Source: DATJLY01 sp035532935
GTDB taxonomy: Bacteria; Pseudomonadota; Alphaproteobacteria; ATCC43930; CGMCC-115725
DNA: 64,000 nucleotides
Assembly: GCA_035532935.1 (NCBI GenBank)
Contig: DATKQE010000090.1
Span: forward strand, 62,001-126,000
Direction: 5' to 3'
Shown here: piece by piece, positions 8,737 through 17,672 of the stretch
Layout: every line of letters begins with the position of its first letter
Position numbering within the stretch: position 1 is the stretch's first letter
The notes under the pieces: model-generated
Databases searched by the model: none
The model's input: only the letters and a program-made list of their open reading frames with translations
What the model was told of the DNA's origin: nothing
Position numbers and translations under genes: made by a program

Positions 8737-9174
8737 CTATTGCCGCTGGATCAGTTCGATCTTATAGCCGTCCGGGTCCTCGACGAAGGCCATGTGGACG
8801 GTGCCGAACTTCAGCGGCCCGGGCGGGCGCGGAATTTTCACGCCTTCCTTGGCGAGTCCCTCGCACAGCTTGTAGAGATCGGGCGCCGCGACCGCGACAT
8901 GCCCGAAGCCGGAGCCGATCGTATAGGGCTCCTTCTGATCCCAGTTGTGGGTGAGCTCGAGCACCGCGTTGGTGTCGTCGCTGTCATAGCCGACGAAGGC
9001 GATGGTGTAGCGTCCTTCCGGCACATCGCGCCGCCGCAGCAGCTTCATGCCCAAGAGGCGCGTGTAGAAATCGATCGAGCGATCGAGATCGAACACGCGC
9101 ACCATCGTGTGCAACAGCCTTGTTCCGTGCGCCTCGAGCGCGCCCTTGCCTTCGGTCTTGGCGGCAGTGTCCAT
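8737..9174 (-). CDS. gloA: Lactoylglutathione lyase (glyoxalase I)
   Basis: This 145-residue enzyme isomerises the methylglyoxal-glutathione hemithioacetal to S-lactoylglutathione. The four metal ligands expected in glyoxalase I are visible: His in RLLHTMVRV, Glu in AVLELTHNW, His in GFGHVAVA and Glu in YKIELIQ. ATG 9174 has GGAGGG five bases upstream. Further ATGs at 9186 and 9189 overlap the lpxB stop and are alternatives, so the gene is probably expressed as the last member of the lipid A series. Confidence 0.93.
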   Translation of the reverse strand: MDTAAKTEGKGALEAHGTRLLHTMVRVFDLDRSIDFYTRLLGMKLLRRRDVPEGRYTIAFVGYDSDDTNAVLELTHNWDQKEPYTIGSGFGHVAVAAPDLYKLCEGLAKEGVKIPRPPGPLKFGTVHMAFVEDPDGYKIELIQRQ

Positions 9175-9185
9175 TTTGCCCTCCA

Positions 9186-10355
9186 TCATGAACGCGGCGT
9201 TCGCGCCGCTATGATTGCCAGAACGTCGTCGGCGGCCCGCAGGCTGGGCGACACGCCGCCCAGGCCCAACAGCTTCAGCCCCTCGCCGCACGCGGCGATC
9301 TGCGCGGCGCGCGCGCCGGCATCGTCGAGAAGCCGCGCCGCCGCCGCGGCGAGACGATCGGGCGAGCAGTTCGCCTGGATCAGCTCCGGCACCGCCTCCC
9401 GCCCCAGAACCAAGTTCAACAGGTTGGCGTAGCGGATCCTGACGATGCGCTTGACGAGCGCATGGGTCAACCGGTTGACGCGATAGGCGACCACGGTCGG
9501 CACCCGCGCCAGCGCCAGCTCGAGCGCCACCGTGCCCGAGGCGGCAAGGGCTACGTCGCCCGCTGCGAAGGCATCGTATTTCTCGTCGCGGCCGACCAAT
9601 ATGACAGGGATCGGCCAACCCGCGACCGCCTCGGCGACCTTGGTGCGCACTGTCGCCGTCGTCGCCAGCGCCACGGCGAGGCCGGGATGGTGTGCGCCAA
9701 GACGCAGCGCGGCATCCTTGAACACCGGCAACAGGCGGCTCACCTCGCCGCCGCGGCTGCCGGGCAGGAGCAGCAGCAGCCGGGCCGACGACGCGATGCC
9801 GTGACGGCGGCGGAACCCGGCACCGTCGCCGCGATCGGCGCCGCTCTCGACCACCGGATGCCCGACATAGTTGCAGGACAGCCCGGCAGCCTTGAAATAG
9901 GGAGGCTCGAACGGCAGCAGCACCATGAGGTGATCGTACCAGCGCGCCATGCGCCGCGCCCGCCCGGCGCGCCAGGCCCACACCATCGGCGCGACGTAAT
10001 GGATGAGCGGCACGCGTGCGCCGCGCCGGCGCAGCCCGTGCGCCACACGCCAGGTGAACCCAGAACTGTCGATGGTCACGACGGCGGCGGGGCCAAGGTT
10101 GAGGATGTCGGCGATGGTCTCGGCGACGCGGCGAAAGATACGGCGCGCGCGCGGCAGTACTTCTGCCACACCCATGATGGCAAGCTCATCGAGCGGCACG
10201 CGGCTTTCGAGACCCTGCGCCGCCATCTCCTCGCCGCCGATACCGGCAAAGCGCACCCTGCCTGCCATGCGTTCCCGCAGTGCCGCCATGAGGCGGGCAC
10301 CGAGGAAATCCCCGGAGGGTTCGCCGGCGATGAGATAGATCAGCGGCGCCGTCAC
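9186..10355 (-). CDS. lpxB: Lipid-A-disaccharide synthase
   Basis: This 389-residue glycosyltransferase (GT19) joins UDP-2,3-diacylglucosamine and lipid X to form the lipid A disaccharide at the inner membrane. The N-terminal IAGEPSGDFLGARLM motif is diagnostic, and the C-terminal half has the donor-site region LALARVPTVVAYRVN. Length is normal. It overlaps lpxI by four bases (start 10355, lpxI stop 10352), so translation is coupled. Confidence 0.96.
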   Translation of the reverse strand: MTAPLIYLIAGEPSGDFLGARLMAALRERMAGRVRFAGIGGEEMAAQGLESRVPLDELAIMGVAEVLPRARRIFRRVAETIADILNLGPAAVVTIDSSGFTWRVAHGLRRRGARVPLIHYVAPMVWAWRAGRARRMARWYDHLMVLLPFEPPYFKAAGLSCNYVGHPVVESGADRGDGAGFRRRHGIASSARLLLLLPGSRGGEVSRLLPVFKDAALRLGAHHPGLAVALATTATVRTKVAEAVAGWPIPVILVGRDEKYDAFAAGDVALAASGTVALELALARVPTVVAYRVNRLTHALVKRIVRIRYANLLNLVLGREAVPELIQANCSPDRLAAAAARLLDDAGARAAQIAACGEGLKLLGLGGVSPSLRAADDVLAIIAARTPRS

Positions 10356-11170
10356 GGAATGGCAATGCCGACGACGAAGAGGCCGGCCGCGTCGGCCGCC
10401 TCGGCAATCCCCGGGCGATCGATCAGCACGGTCGATCCGGCCTCGACGGCGATGCCCACGAGCCCGGCCGCGGCGGCGGCCCTGACCGTATCCGGCCCGA
10501 TCGCGGGAAGATCGGCGCGACGCTCCTGCCCCGGTTTGGCGGTCTTGACCAGCACGCCGCCCTCGTCCTCGCGCCGCAGTGCGCCGCAGCGCACGACCAG
10601 CGCGTCGGTGCCCTCGATCGCCTCGACCCCCAGGACGAGACCCTGCTGCACTACGACCGCCTGGCCGATGTCGAGCGCCCCCAGCGCCCGCGCCACGTCG
10701 AGTCCGCGCCGGATGTCGGCTTCGGCTGTTTCATCGGGGCGCAGCCTGCCGATGGGACCCACAGGCGCGAGCCCGCTGGCGAGCACGCTGTCGACGCCGA
10801 CGACGCGGAAACCCTCCGCCTCCAACTCGCGGATGACGGCGCGGAGCAGGCCGTCATCGCCCAACGCCCTCAGGCTGACCCGAGCGAAGAAGCGGGCCGC
10901 GCGCCAGTCGGGACGCAGCGCCGCGAGCGAGGGCCGCCGCACGGCGCCCGCTAGCACCAGCTCCTCGACCCCGTTGTCGCGCAGCAGCTTCAGCCCCTCG
11001 CCTGCCGCGCCCAGCCGCACCCAGGCATGCGGCACGGCGGCGACCGTGGCCGGATCGGCGGCGCCTTCGAAGGCGAGTACGAAGATCGGGCGCGCTGATG
11101 CCCGGCAGGCCTCGATGAGCCGCGCTGGCAACGCCCCGCCGCCGGCAAGAATCCCGAGCCTAGCCGCCAT
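10352..11170 (-). CDS. lpxI: UDP-2,3-diacylglucosamine diphosphatase LpxI
   Basis: This 272-residue enzyme hydrolyses UDP-2,3-diacylglucosamine to lipid X and UMP. LpxI replaces LpxH in alphaproteobacteria. The N-terminus LGILAGGGALPARLIEACR and the C-terminal DLPAIGPDTVRAAAAAGL are typical of the family. It overlaps lpxA by 11 bases and lpxB by four, filling the usual place between them. Confidence 0.95.
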   Translation of the reverse strand: MAARLGILAGGGALPARLIEACRASARPIFVLAFEGAADPATVAAVPHAWVRLGAAGEGLKLLRDNGVEELVLAGAVRRPSLAALRPDWRAARFFARVSLRALGDDGLLRAVIRELEAEGFRVVGVDSVLASGLAPVGPIGRLRPDETAEADIRRGLDVARALGALDIGQAVVVQQGLVLGVEAIEGTDALVVRCGALRREDEGGVLVKTAKPGQERRADLPAIGPDTVRAAAAAGLVGIAVEAGSTVLIDRPGIAEAADAAGLFVVGIAIP

Positions 11171-11960
11171 TGGCCTTCGGCTGGCACAGTCCGCGCGCGG
11201 AATCGGCGGCGATGAAGTCGAGCACCTCGCGCACCGGCGTCACCGCGCCGAAACGCTCAGCCACCGCCTCGCGACGCTCGGCGAAGGTGCCGGTCTCGGC
11301 GACGAACAGCATCTGATAGGCGGTGCGAAGCGCCTGAATGTCATCGCGGGTAAATCCGCGGCGCTGCATGCCGACGATGTTGAGCCCGGACAGCCGCGCT
11401 CGATCGCCCATCACCGACCCGTAGGGAATGACGTCGCGCTCCACCCCGGTGACGCCGCCGACCATCGCATGCTTGCCGATGCGTACAAATTGATGGACCG
11501 CGGAAAGCCCGCCGAACACGGCAAAGTCGTCAATCACGACATGGCCCGCGAGCGTCGCATTGTTCGCCATGATCACGTTATTGCCGATGATGCAGTCATG
11601 GGCGACATGGACGCCCACCATGAAAAGGCAGTTGTCGCCGATCCGCGTCTCCATCCGGTCGCCGGCGGTGCCGGGATTGATGGTGACGTGCTCGCGGATG
11701 ACATTGCCGCGGCCGATGACGAGGCGCGAGGCCTCGCCCTTGTATTTCATGTCCTGCGGCGCATGACCGACCGAAGCGAACGGAAAGATGCGCGTGTCTT
11801 CGCCGATCGCGGTGCGACCGGCAACGACCACATGCGAGAGCAGCTCGACCCCCGGGCCGAGCTCGACCTCGGGACCAACGACGCAGAACGGACCGATCGT
11901 CACCGAATCGGCAAGAATCGCGTCCGGGGCGACGACGGCGGCAGGATGGATGACGGGCAT
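11160..11960 (-). CDS. lpxA: UDP-N-acetylglucosamine acyltransferase
   Basis: This 266-residue left-handed beta-helix protein adds the 3-hydroxyacyl chain from acyl-ACP to UDP-GlcNAc, the first step of lipid A synthesis. Hexapeptide repeats run through the first about 180 residues. The catalytic base His121 lies in VGVHVAHDCIIGNN. The C-terminal helical part is present. It overlaps lpxI and lies seven bases after fabZ. Confidence 0.97.
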   Translation of the reverse strand: MPVIHPAAVVAPDAILADSVTIGPFCVVGPEVELGPGVELLSHVVVAGRTAIGEDTRIFPFASVGHAPQDMKYKGEASRLVIGRGNVIREHVTINPGTAGDRMETRIGDNCLFMVGVHVAHDCIIGNNVIMANNATLAGHVVIDDFAVFGGLSAVHQFVRIGKHAMVGGVTGVERDVIPYGSVMGDRARLSGLNIVGMQRRGFTRDDIQALRTAYQMLFVAETGTFAERREAVAERFGAVTPVREVLDFIAADSARGLCQPKANGG

Positions 11961-11967
11961 GGACCGC

Positions 11968-12435
11968 TCAGCTGTCCATGATCATGGCGGCGAAGGTCGC
12001 CTCCGCCACGAGCTTGCCGTCGACCATGGCCTTGCCGTCGAACTTCCAGACATTGCCGCGGTTGCGCTGGCGCACGACGCGCACGGCAAGCGTGTCCCCG
12101 GGAAAGACCGGGCGGCGGAACCGCGCGCTGTCGATGCTCATGAAATAGACGAGCTTGCCCTCGGAGTCCGGGCCGAGCGTATGGACGACGAGAACCGCCG
12201 CCGTCTGCGCCATCGCCTCGATGATCAGCACCCCCGGCATGACCGGACGCTGCGGAAAATGGCCCTGAAAATAGAACTCGTTGATCGAGACGTTCTTGAT
12301 CCCGGTCGCCGTGTCGCCCGGGACGACATTGACGACGCGGTCGATCATCAGAAATGGATAGCGGTGGGGGATCAACTGCATGATGCGGAGAATGTCGATC
12401 TCCGACGTCACCTCCTGCGGCTTGGTTGCTTCCAT
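11968..12435 (-). CDS. fabZ: 3-hydroxyacyl-ACP dehydratase FabZ
   Basis: This 155-residue hot-dog-fold enzyme dehydrates 3-hydroxyacyl-ACP during fatty acid elongation. The active-site pair is His59 in FQGHFPQRPVMPGV and Glu73 in IIEAMAQ. It lies between lpxD and lpxA, the standard arrangement that couples 3-hydroxyacyl-ACP use between fatty acid and lipid A synthesis. The start is one base after the lpxD stop. Confidence 0.97.
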   Translation of the reverse strand: MEATKPQEVTSEIDILRIMQLIPHRYPFLMIDRVVNVVPGDTATGIKNVSINEFYFQGHFPQRPVMPGVLIIEAMAQTAAVLVVHTLGPDSEGKLVYFMSIDSARFRRPVFPGDTLAVRVVRQRNRGNVWKFDGKAMVDGKLVAEATFAAMIMDS

Positions 12436-12436
12436 G

Positions 12437-13459
12437 CTAATCGCCCTTTTTCGCCGCCAGACGCCGCAACAACACCACCTGGCGATGATGGTCGCGGATC
12501 GGCACCGCCGGCGAACCCATCACCGTTTCGCCGGGCGCCACGTCGCGCATCACCCCGCTTTGCCCGGCGATACGGGCGCCATTGCCGATTCGGAGATGGC
12601 CGGTGAGTCCGCTCTGCCCGCCGATCATGACGAAATCGCCCAGTCGCGTGCTGCCGGAAATACCCATCTGCGCCACCAGCACGCAGCCGCGTCCCACTTC
12701 CACGTTGTGCCCGATCTGCACGAGATTATCAATCATCGTCCCCGCGCCGATCACGGTGTCGGGCCCGGCGCCGCGGTCGATGGTCGTATTGGCGCCGATC
12801 TCGACGTCGTCGCCGATGATGACGCGCCCGAGCTGCGGCACCTTGACGTGACCCGCCGGATCGGGGGCAAAGCCGAACCCATCCTGGCCGATGCGAGCGC
12901 CCGGATAGATTCGCACCCGCGCGCCGATGATGCAGTGGCTGAGGCTCGCATGCGCGCCGAGCCGGACCGAATCCCCCAAGATGCAGCCCGGACCGATCAC
13001 GGCATGGGCGCCGATCAGCGCCTCGCGCCCGATCTCGACGCGGGCGCCGATCACGGCACCGGCCTCGACGGCGCAGCCCGCGCCAAGCCGCGCGCTCGGA
13101 TCGACGACTGCGCTCGGCGCGATTCCCGGTACCGGCAGGGGGTCGGGATAGAACGCCTGGGCGGCGATCGCATAGGCGCGATAGGGCGCCGGTGTGAGCA
13201 GCAGTGTGAGACCGGGCGGCGCGGCCGCGGCCCGGTCGGGATGGACGAAGGCCGCTCCCGCCCGCGTCCGGCGCAGCGCATCGAGATATTTCGGATTGCC
13301 GAGAAAGCTCAGCTCATCCGGCCCCGCGCTCCCGAGCGGGGCCACGTCGGTGAGTACGCGATCAGCCGCGACTGCCCCGGCGATCGCGGCACCCGTCCGG
13401 CGCGCGATCTCCGCGATGGTGAAGGGCCCGGCGACGGTGAAGAACCGCGGATCGGCCAT
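12437..13459 (-). CDS. lpxD: UDP-3-O-acylglucosamine N-acyltransferase
   Basis: This 340-residue trimeric beta-helix enzyme adds the second 3-hydroxyacyl chain in lipid A synthesis. It has an N-terminal uridine-binding domain (about residues 1-105) and hexapeptide repeats to about residue 300. The catalytic His251 lies in LVQIGHNVEVG. The C-terminal helix with RRLAAKK is in place. It follows skp by 37 bases. Confidence 0.96.
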   Translation of the reverse strand: MADPRFFTVAGPFTIAEIARRTGAAIAGAVAADRVLTDVAPLGSAGPDELSFLGNPKYLDALRRTRAGAAFVHPDRAAAAPPGLTLLLTPAPYRAYAIAAQAFYPDPLPVPGIAPSAVVDPSARLGAGCAVEAGAVIGARVEIGREALIGAHAVIGPGCILGDSVRLGAHASLSHCIIGARVRIYPGARIGQDGFGFAPDPAGHVKVPQLGRVIIGDDVEIGANTTIDRGAGPDTVIGAGTMIDNLVQIGHNVEVGRGCVLVAQMGISGSTRLGDFVMIGGQSGLTGHLRIGNGARIAGQSGVMRDVAPGETVMGSPAVPIRDHHRQVVLLRRLAAKKGD

Positions 13460-13496
13460 GGTTCAGTCTCGATCCGCGCCAGCGGTCCGCATCGCC

Positions 13497-14093
13497 TCAC
13501 TCTCGCGCCGGCGCCGGGGGCTTCGCCGCCGTGGAGTTCTCCCCGGGCAGGTTCACGGTCATGGTCGGCAGCTTCTGGTTGAGGCGGCGCGTCACCTCGG
13601 CCGTGACGTCGATGCCGTCCGCGAGATAGAGGAGCGCGTCCTTCGCGACGACCATGTTTGCCTTCCGCTCCTTCGCCACGTCGGCGATGATCTGCAATGC
13701 CACCTTCTCGATCCGAGTCATGGCCTCGCTGTAGCTCTGCTGCATCGCGTGGCGCTTGGCCTGCACGTCGCGGTCAAGCGTAGTGTAGCGCTGCTGGTAT
13801 TCCTGCGACTTGTCGCTGAAGACTTCGGGCGCGAGCACGGTGCGCTGGCGCTCGAGCTCGTCATGCAGGCGCTTCAATTCGTCCTCGCGCTTGGCGACCT
13901 CCTTCGAATAGGCGTTCATTTCGGCCTCGGCCTGTGCCTGAACGGCCTTGGCCGCCATGGCATCGCGCATGATCTTTGTCATGTCGACGACAATGATTGC
14001 GGGCGCCGGCAGCGCCGGCTGCGCTTGCGCCGGAGCACCCGCGGCAAGGGCCACAACCAGCAAGAGCGCGAAGCGAATTCCCCAGGCTTGCAC
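13497..14093 (-). CDS. skp: OmpH/Skp family periplasmic chaperone
   Basis: This is a 198-residue exported protein. The start is taken as GTG 14093, 13 bases after bamA, because AAAGGTG lies just upstream and the following residues form a signal peptide (ALLLVVALAAGAPAQAQ); the frame reaches back to an ATG at 14186 only by running into bamA. The mature part has a long helical, coiled-coil-rich middle (VKREDELKRLHDELERQR-type segments) as in Skp tentacles. Skp shields unfolded outer-membrane proteins on the way to BamA. A proline- and alanine-rich tail follows. Confidence 0.88.
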   Translation of the reverse strand: MQAWGIRFALLLVVALAAGAPAQAQPALPAPAIIVVDMTKIMRDAMAAKAVQAQAEAEMNAYSKEVAKREDELKRLHDELERQRTVLAPEVFSDKSQEYQQRYTTLDRDVQAKRHAMQQSYSEAMTRIEKVALQIIADVAKERKANMVVAKDALLYLADGIDVTAEVTRRLNQKLPTMTVNLPGENSTAAKPPAPARE

Positions 14094-14106
14094 GAAACGA
14101 CACCTT

Positions 14107-16410
14107 TCAGAAATTCGAGCCGAAACTGACATGGACCAGCTCGGAGCGGTCATAGCGCTCGCGCACGATCGGCTCGCCGAGATCAATCTTGATGGGCCCG
14201 AGCGGCGACCGCCACGATATGCCTACGCCGGCGGAAACGCGCGTCAGGTGCGAGTCGAGAATGTTGGCGCCGGTCGGATGGATATCGAAGAGGCTGCCGA
14301 AATCAGTCCAAACCCGGCCGGTCATGCCGAGTTCCTCCGGCAGTCCGAGCGGATAGGTGAGCGACACCGAGCCGGTGTAATAGGTCTCGCCGCCGAGGGC
14401 GTCGCTGGTCGTCGCATCGCGCGGCCCGATGCCGCCGGTCTGGAAGCCGCGCAGATTGTCGCCGCCGACGAAGAAGCGATCCTCGATGCGAACATTCTGC
14501 CCGATTCCGGTGATGTGACCTTCCTGGCCGTTGAAGCTCAATACATATTGGGGCGCGAGCGGATAGTAGATGCCACCGGTCACCGAGACGCGGAAGAAGT
14601 CCACGTTGCCGCCCAATCCGGCGACATCGGTGCCAACCGAATAGTAATAGCCCGAGGTCGGGTCGATGGGGTTGTCGCGCATGTCATAGAGCAGGACTTG
14701 TCCGACGGACGAGGTGTTGCGCACGCCGACCTCTTGTTGAATGTAGATCGACGTCGTGCTCGCCACATTGTAGATGCGGTCCTGCCGCAGCGTGTAATGC
14801 CACGTCTGGCGCAGCGGCTCGCTGATCTGGTAGCCGGCGCGCAGCGTACCACCGACCGAGAACTGGCTGAACCCGGCGAAGCTCGTGTTGTCCTGGTTGG
14901 TAGCAAAGAGATCATAGCCCGCAGCGAGGTTGTGCCCCATGAAATAGGGTTCGGTGAAGCTCAAATCGATCGACTCGTCCCGGACGGCCACGACCGTGTC
15001 GAGGCGCAGATCCTCGCCCCGGCCCAGGAGGTTGCGCTCGTGAACGCCAATGTCGGCCAGCGGCCCGTCCGCGGTGGAGTACCCGACGCCGACTGAGAAA
15101 TCGCCGGTCGATTTTTCCTGGACATTGACATTGATGATGGTCTTGTCCGGCGCACTGCCGGGGACGTTGGTGATGTTGACCTTCGAGAAGAAGTCGAGAT
15201 TCTTGATGTTCTGTTCGGAGCGGTGCAGCTTCGACGAGTTGAAGGCATCGCCCTCGACCAGCCGGAACTCGCGCCGAATCACTGAATCGAGCGTCCGCAC
15301 GTTGCCGGTGATGTTGATGCGCTCGACATAAACCCGCGGCCCTTCCTTGATCGTGTAGTTGATGTCGATCGTGCGCGTGGCGACATTGCGCCGCACCAAG
15401 GGCTCGATGTCGACGAAAGCGAACCCAAGATTGCCGAGCGCGTCGGTAAGCGCCGTGATCGATCCCTCCACCGCGTCGGCGTTGTACCAGTCGCCCTGCT
15501 TGGTCTTGAGCAGCGGCTTCAACGAATTGGCATTCAAATCCTTGAGCGTGTTGGTGAGGGTGATCGTGCCAAACTTGTAGCGCGCGCCCTCGTCGACGGA
15601 GAAGGTGATAAGAAATCCGTTGCGCGACGGCGCCAGCTCGGCCACCGCCGACACGACGCGGAAATCGGCATAGCCTTGGGACAGATAGAATTTCCGCAGC
15701 AGATCCCGGTCATAAGTGAGCCGGTCGGGATCATAGGTATCGGCGGTGCTGAGAAAGCGGTACCAGCGCGATTCCTTGGTCGAGATCACCTCGCGCAGGC
15801 GGCTGGCGCTGAAGGCGTGATTGCCGACGAAGTTGATGCTGCGGATGCCCGTGGCCGGGCCGTCGTTGATCTCGAAGACGAGATCGACGCGATTCTGCTC
15901 GAGCGGGATGACCTTGGGATCGACCGTCGCAGCGAAATGGCCGTTGCGGCGGTAAAGGTCGAGTATCCGCTTCACGTCGCTCTGTACTTTCTCACGCGTG
16001 TAGACGGAGCGCGGGCGCAATTGAATCTCGTTGGTGAGCGTCTCATCGGACAGGCGGTGGTTACCCTCGAAGGCAATGCGGTTGATCACCGGATTCTCGA
16101 CCACGTGCACGACGAGGGTGTCACCCTCGCGCCGCAACGTCACATCGCTGAAGAGGCCGGTGGCGTAAAGCGCCTTGAGCGAGCGGTCGATCCGCGCGGC
16201 GTCGAACGGATCGCCCGGCTGCACCAGGAGATAGGATTTCACCGTCTCGGGTTCGACCCGTTGCGTGCCATCGATGCGAATCGCCTGGATGGTTCCGCCA
16301 GAGGGAACCTGCGCCGTGACTGGTGGCACGGCCGAAATTACCCAAAGCCAAGCGACTGCCAGGCCCAGAGCCAAGCGGGTAAAACTGCGCAAAACGCCCC
16401 CCACTGTCAC
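14107..16410 (-). CDS. bamA: Outer membrane protein assembly factor BamA
   Basis: This 767-residue protein is the core of the beta-barrel assembly machine. A signal peptide (to about residue 34, ending VTAQ) is followed by five POTRA repeats (for example IRIDGTQRVEPETVKSYL) and a C-terminal Omp85 barrel. The last residue is Phe (HVSFGSNF), the outer-membrane C-terminal signature. The barrel contains the VGGDNLRGF segment, corresponding to the conserved (V/I)RG(F/Y) loop. It lies between rseP and skp as in most Gram-negatives. Confidence 0.97.
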   Translation of the reverse strand: MTVGGVLRSFTRLALGLAVAWLWVISAVPPVTAQVPSGGTIQAIRIDGTQRVEPETVKSYLLVQPGDPFDAARIDRSLKALYATGLFSDVTLRREGDTLVVHVVENPVINRIAFEGNHRLSDETLTNEIQLRPRSVYTREKVQSDVKRILDLYRRNGHFAATVDPKVIPLEQNRVDLVFEINDGPATGIRSINFVGNHAFSASRLREVISTKESRWYRFLSTADTYDPDRLTYDRDLLRKFYLSQGYADFRVVSAVAELAPSRNGFLITFSVDEGARYKFGTITLTNTLKDLNANSLKPLLKTKQGDWYNADAVEGSITALTDALGNLGFAFVDIEPLVRRNVATRTIDINYTIKEGPRVYVERINITGNVRTLDSVIRREFRLVEGDAFNSSKLHRSEQNIKNLDFFSKVNITNVPGSAPDKTIINVNVQEKSTGDFSVGVGYSTADGPLADIGVHERNLLGRGEDLRLDTVVAVRDESIDLSFTEPYFMGHNLAAGYDLFATNQDNTSFAGFSQFSVGGTLRAGYQISEPLRQTWHYTLRQDRIYNVASTTSIYIQQEVGVRNTSSVGQVLLYDMRDNPIDPTSGYYYSVGTDVAGLGGNVDFFRVSVTGGIYYPLAPQYVLSFNGQEGHITGIGQNVRIEDRFFVGGDNLRGFQTGGIGPRDATTSDALGGETYYTGSVSLTYPLGLPEELGMTGRVWTDFGSLFDIHPTGANILDSHLTRVSAGVGISWRSPLGPIKIDLGEPIVRERYDRSELVHVSFGSNF

Positions 16411-16442
16411 GCACTAACACGCCACCGCCGCGCGGCAACGGC

Positions 16443-17576
16443 TCAGGTCATGAGACCCTTGATGAACGCGACGATCCCCCAATGGACGAGATCGTTCCAC
16501 GTCGCGAAGACCATGAGTGTCAGCACGAGGGCGAGACCGACGCGGAACCCGTATTCCTGCACGCGCTGGCCCAGCGGCCGCCCACGGATCGCCTCGGCGG
16601 CATAGAACAGCAAGTGCCCCCCGTCCAGAACCGGGATCGGAAACAGGTTGATGAGCCCGAGATTGATCGACAGCACCGCGAGGAACCACAGCACGGGGAG
16701 GACTCCGCCCTGCGCCACTTCGCCCGACATCTGGGCGATGCGCAGCGGGCCGCCGAGCTCGTCAGCAGACCTGAGGCCGATCAGCATCTGCCACGCCGCC
16801 TGGAGCGTGCCGGTGGTGAGGTTCCAGGTCTGCTGTCCCGCGTCCCAGACGGCAGTCAGCGGATCGCGGCGGATATATTTGATGCCGCCGCCCCTGATGC
16901 CGAGCAGCGCGATCTGGTGGTGGTTGCCGAAGCGGTCGGTGGATTCCGTCATCCGCGGCGTGACGGTGATCGTGACCTCTTGGCCGCCGCGACGCACCAG
17001 CGCCGTCATCGGCGTACCGGTGTTGAGGCCCACGATGCGCTGGATGTCCTCAAAGCTTCTGATGTGTTCACCGCCGATGGCGAGGATGGTATCGCCCGCC
17101 TTGAGGCCGGCCTCCTGCGCAGCGCTTCCTGGCACGACCTGACCGACGCTGGGTGGCGTGAAGGGCTGGCCGACGGTGGCGAAAAGTCCGGTCAGCACCA
17201 CCAGCGCAAACACGAAATTGGCGATCGGACCCGCGGCCACGATCGCGATACGCTGCATCAAGCGCTTGTGATGGAACGAGACCGCGCGTTCCGCCTCGGA
17301 CATTTGCGCGAATCGGTCGCCCGGCATCGACGCCGCGTCGGCATCGCCGAACATCTTGACGTAGCCGCCGAGCGGCACGACGCTGAATTTCCACCTTGTT
17401 CCGGATCGGTCGTTCCAGCCGAACAACTCGGGCCCGAAGCCGATCGAAAACACCTCGACCCGCACCCCGTTGCGCCGCGCCACGAGATAATGGCCAAGCT
17501 CGTGCACGAACACGAGGATGGTCAGGATGACGAGAAAGGGCAGGACGTAGTCAATGCCGCCGGTGAACAAGCCCAT
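16443..17576 (-). CDS. rseP: Site-2 protease RseP/MmpA
   Basis: This 377-residue intramembrane metalloprotease cleaves membrane-bound substrates after a first cut, such as anti-sigma factors or, in Caulobacter, PodJ. The zinc motif HELGH is at residues 25-29 in the first membrane helix. A PDZ domain follows around residues 125-200 (GSAAQEAGLKAGDTILAI), and the second metal-site motif is LFPIPVLDGGHL near residue 315. No dxr gene lies between it and cdsA. Confidence 0.96.
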   Translation of the reverse strand: MGLFTGGIDYVLPFLVILTILVFVHELGHYLVARRNGVRVEVFSIGFGPELFGWNDRSGTRWKFSVVPLGGYVKMFGDADAASMPGDRFAQMSEAERAVSFHHKRLMQRIAIVAAGPIANFVFALVVLTGLFATVGQPFTPPSVGQVVPGSAAQEAGLKAGDTILAIGGEHIRSFEDIQRIVGLNTGTPMTALVRRGGQEVTITVTPRMTESTDRFGNHHQIALLGIRGGGIKYIRRDPLTAVWDAGQQTWNLTTGTLQAAWQMLIGLRSADELGGPLRIAQMSGEVAQGGVLPVLWFLAVLSINLGLINLFPIPVLDGGHLLFYAAEAIRGRPLGQRVQEYGFRVGLALVLTLMVFATWNDLVHWGIVAFIKGLMT

Positions 17577-17672
17577 GGATCGATACTCGCTAGCGAACCC
17601 AAGCGCGGCGGCAGGATAGCAGGAAACCCACCCCGCGCATGGATGAAAAAATGGTAATCGCCCGCCCCCTGC

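Noticed and set aside
9462..11981. 839-residue plus-strand frame across lpxB, lpxI and lpxA
   Set aside because: Composition is atypical (His/Asp/Arg rich), it has no recognisable domain, and it covers three certain genes on the other strand.
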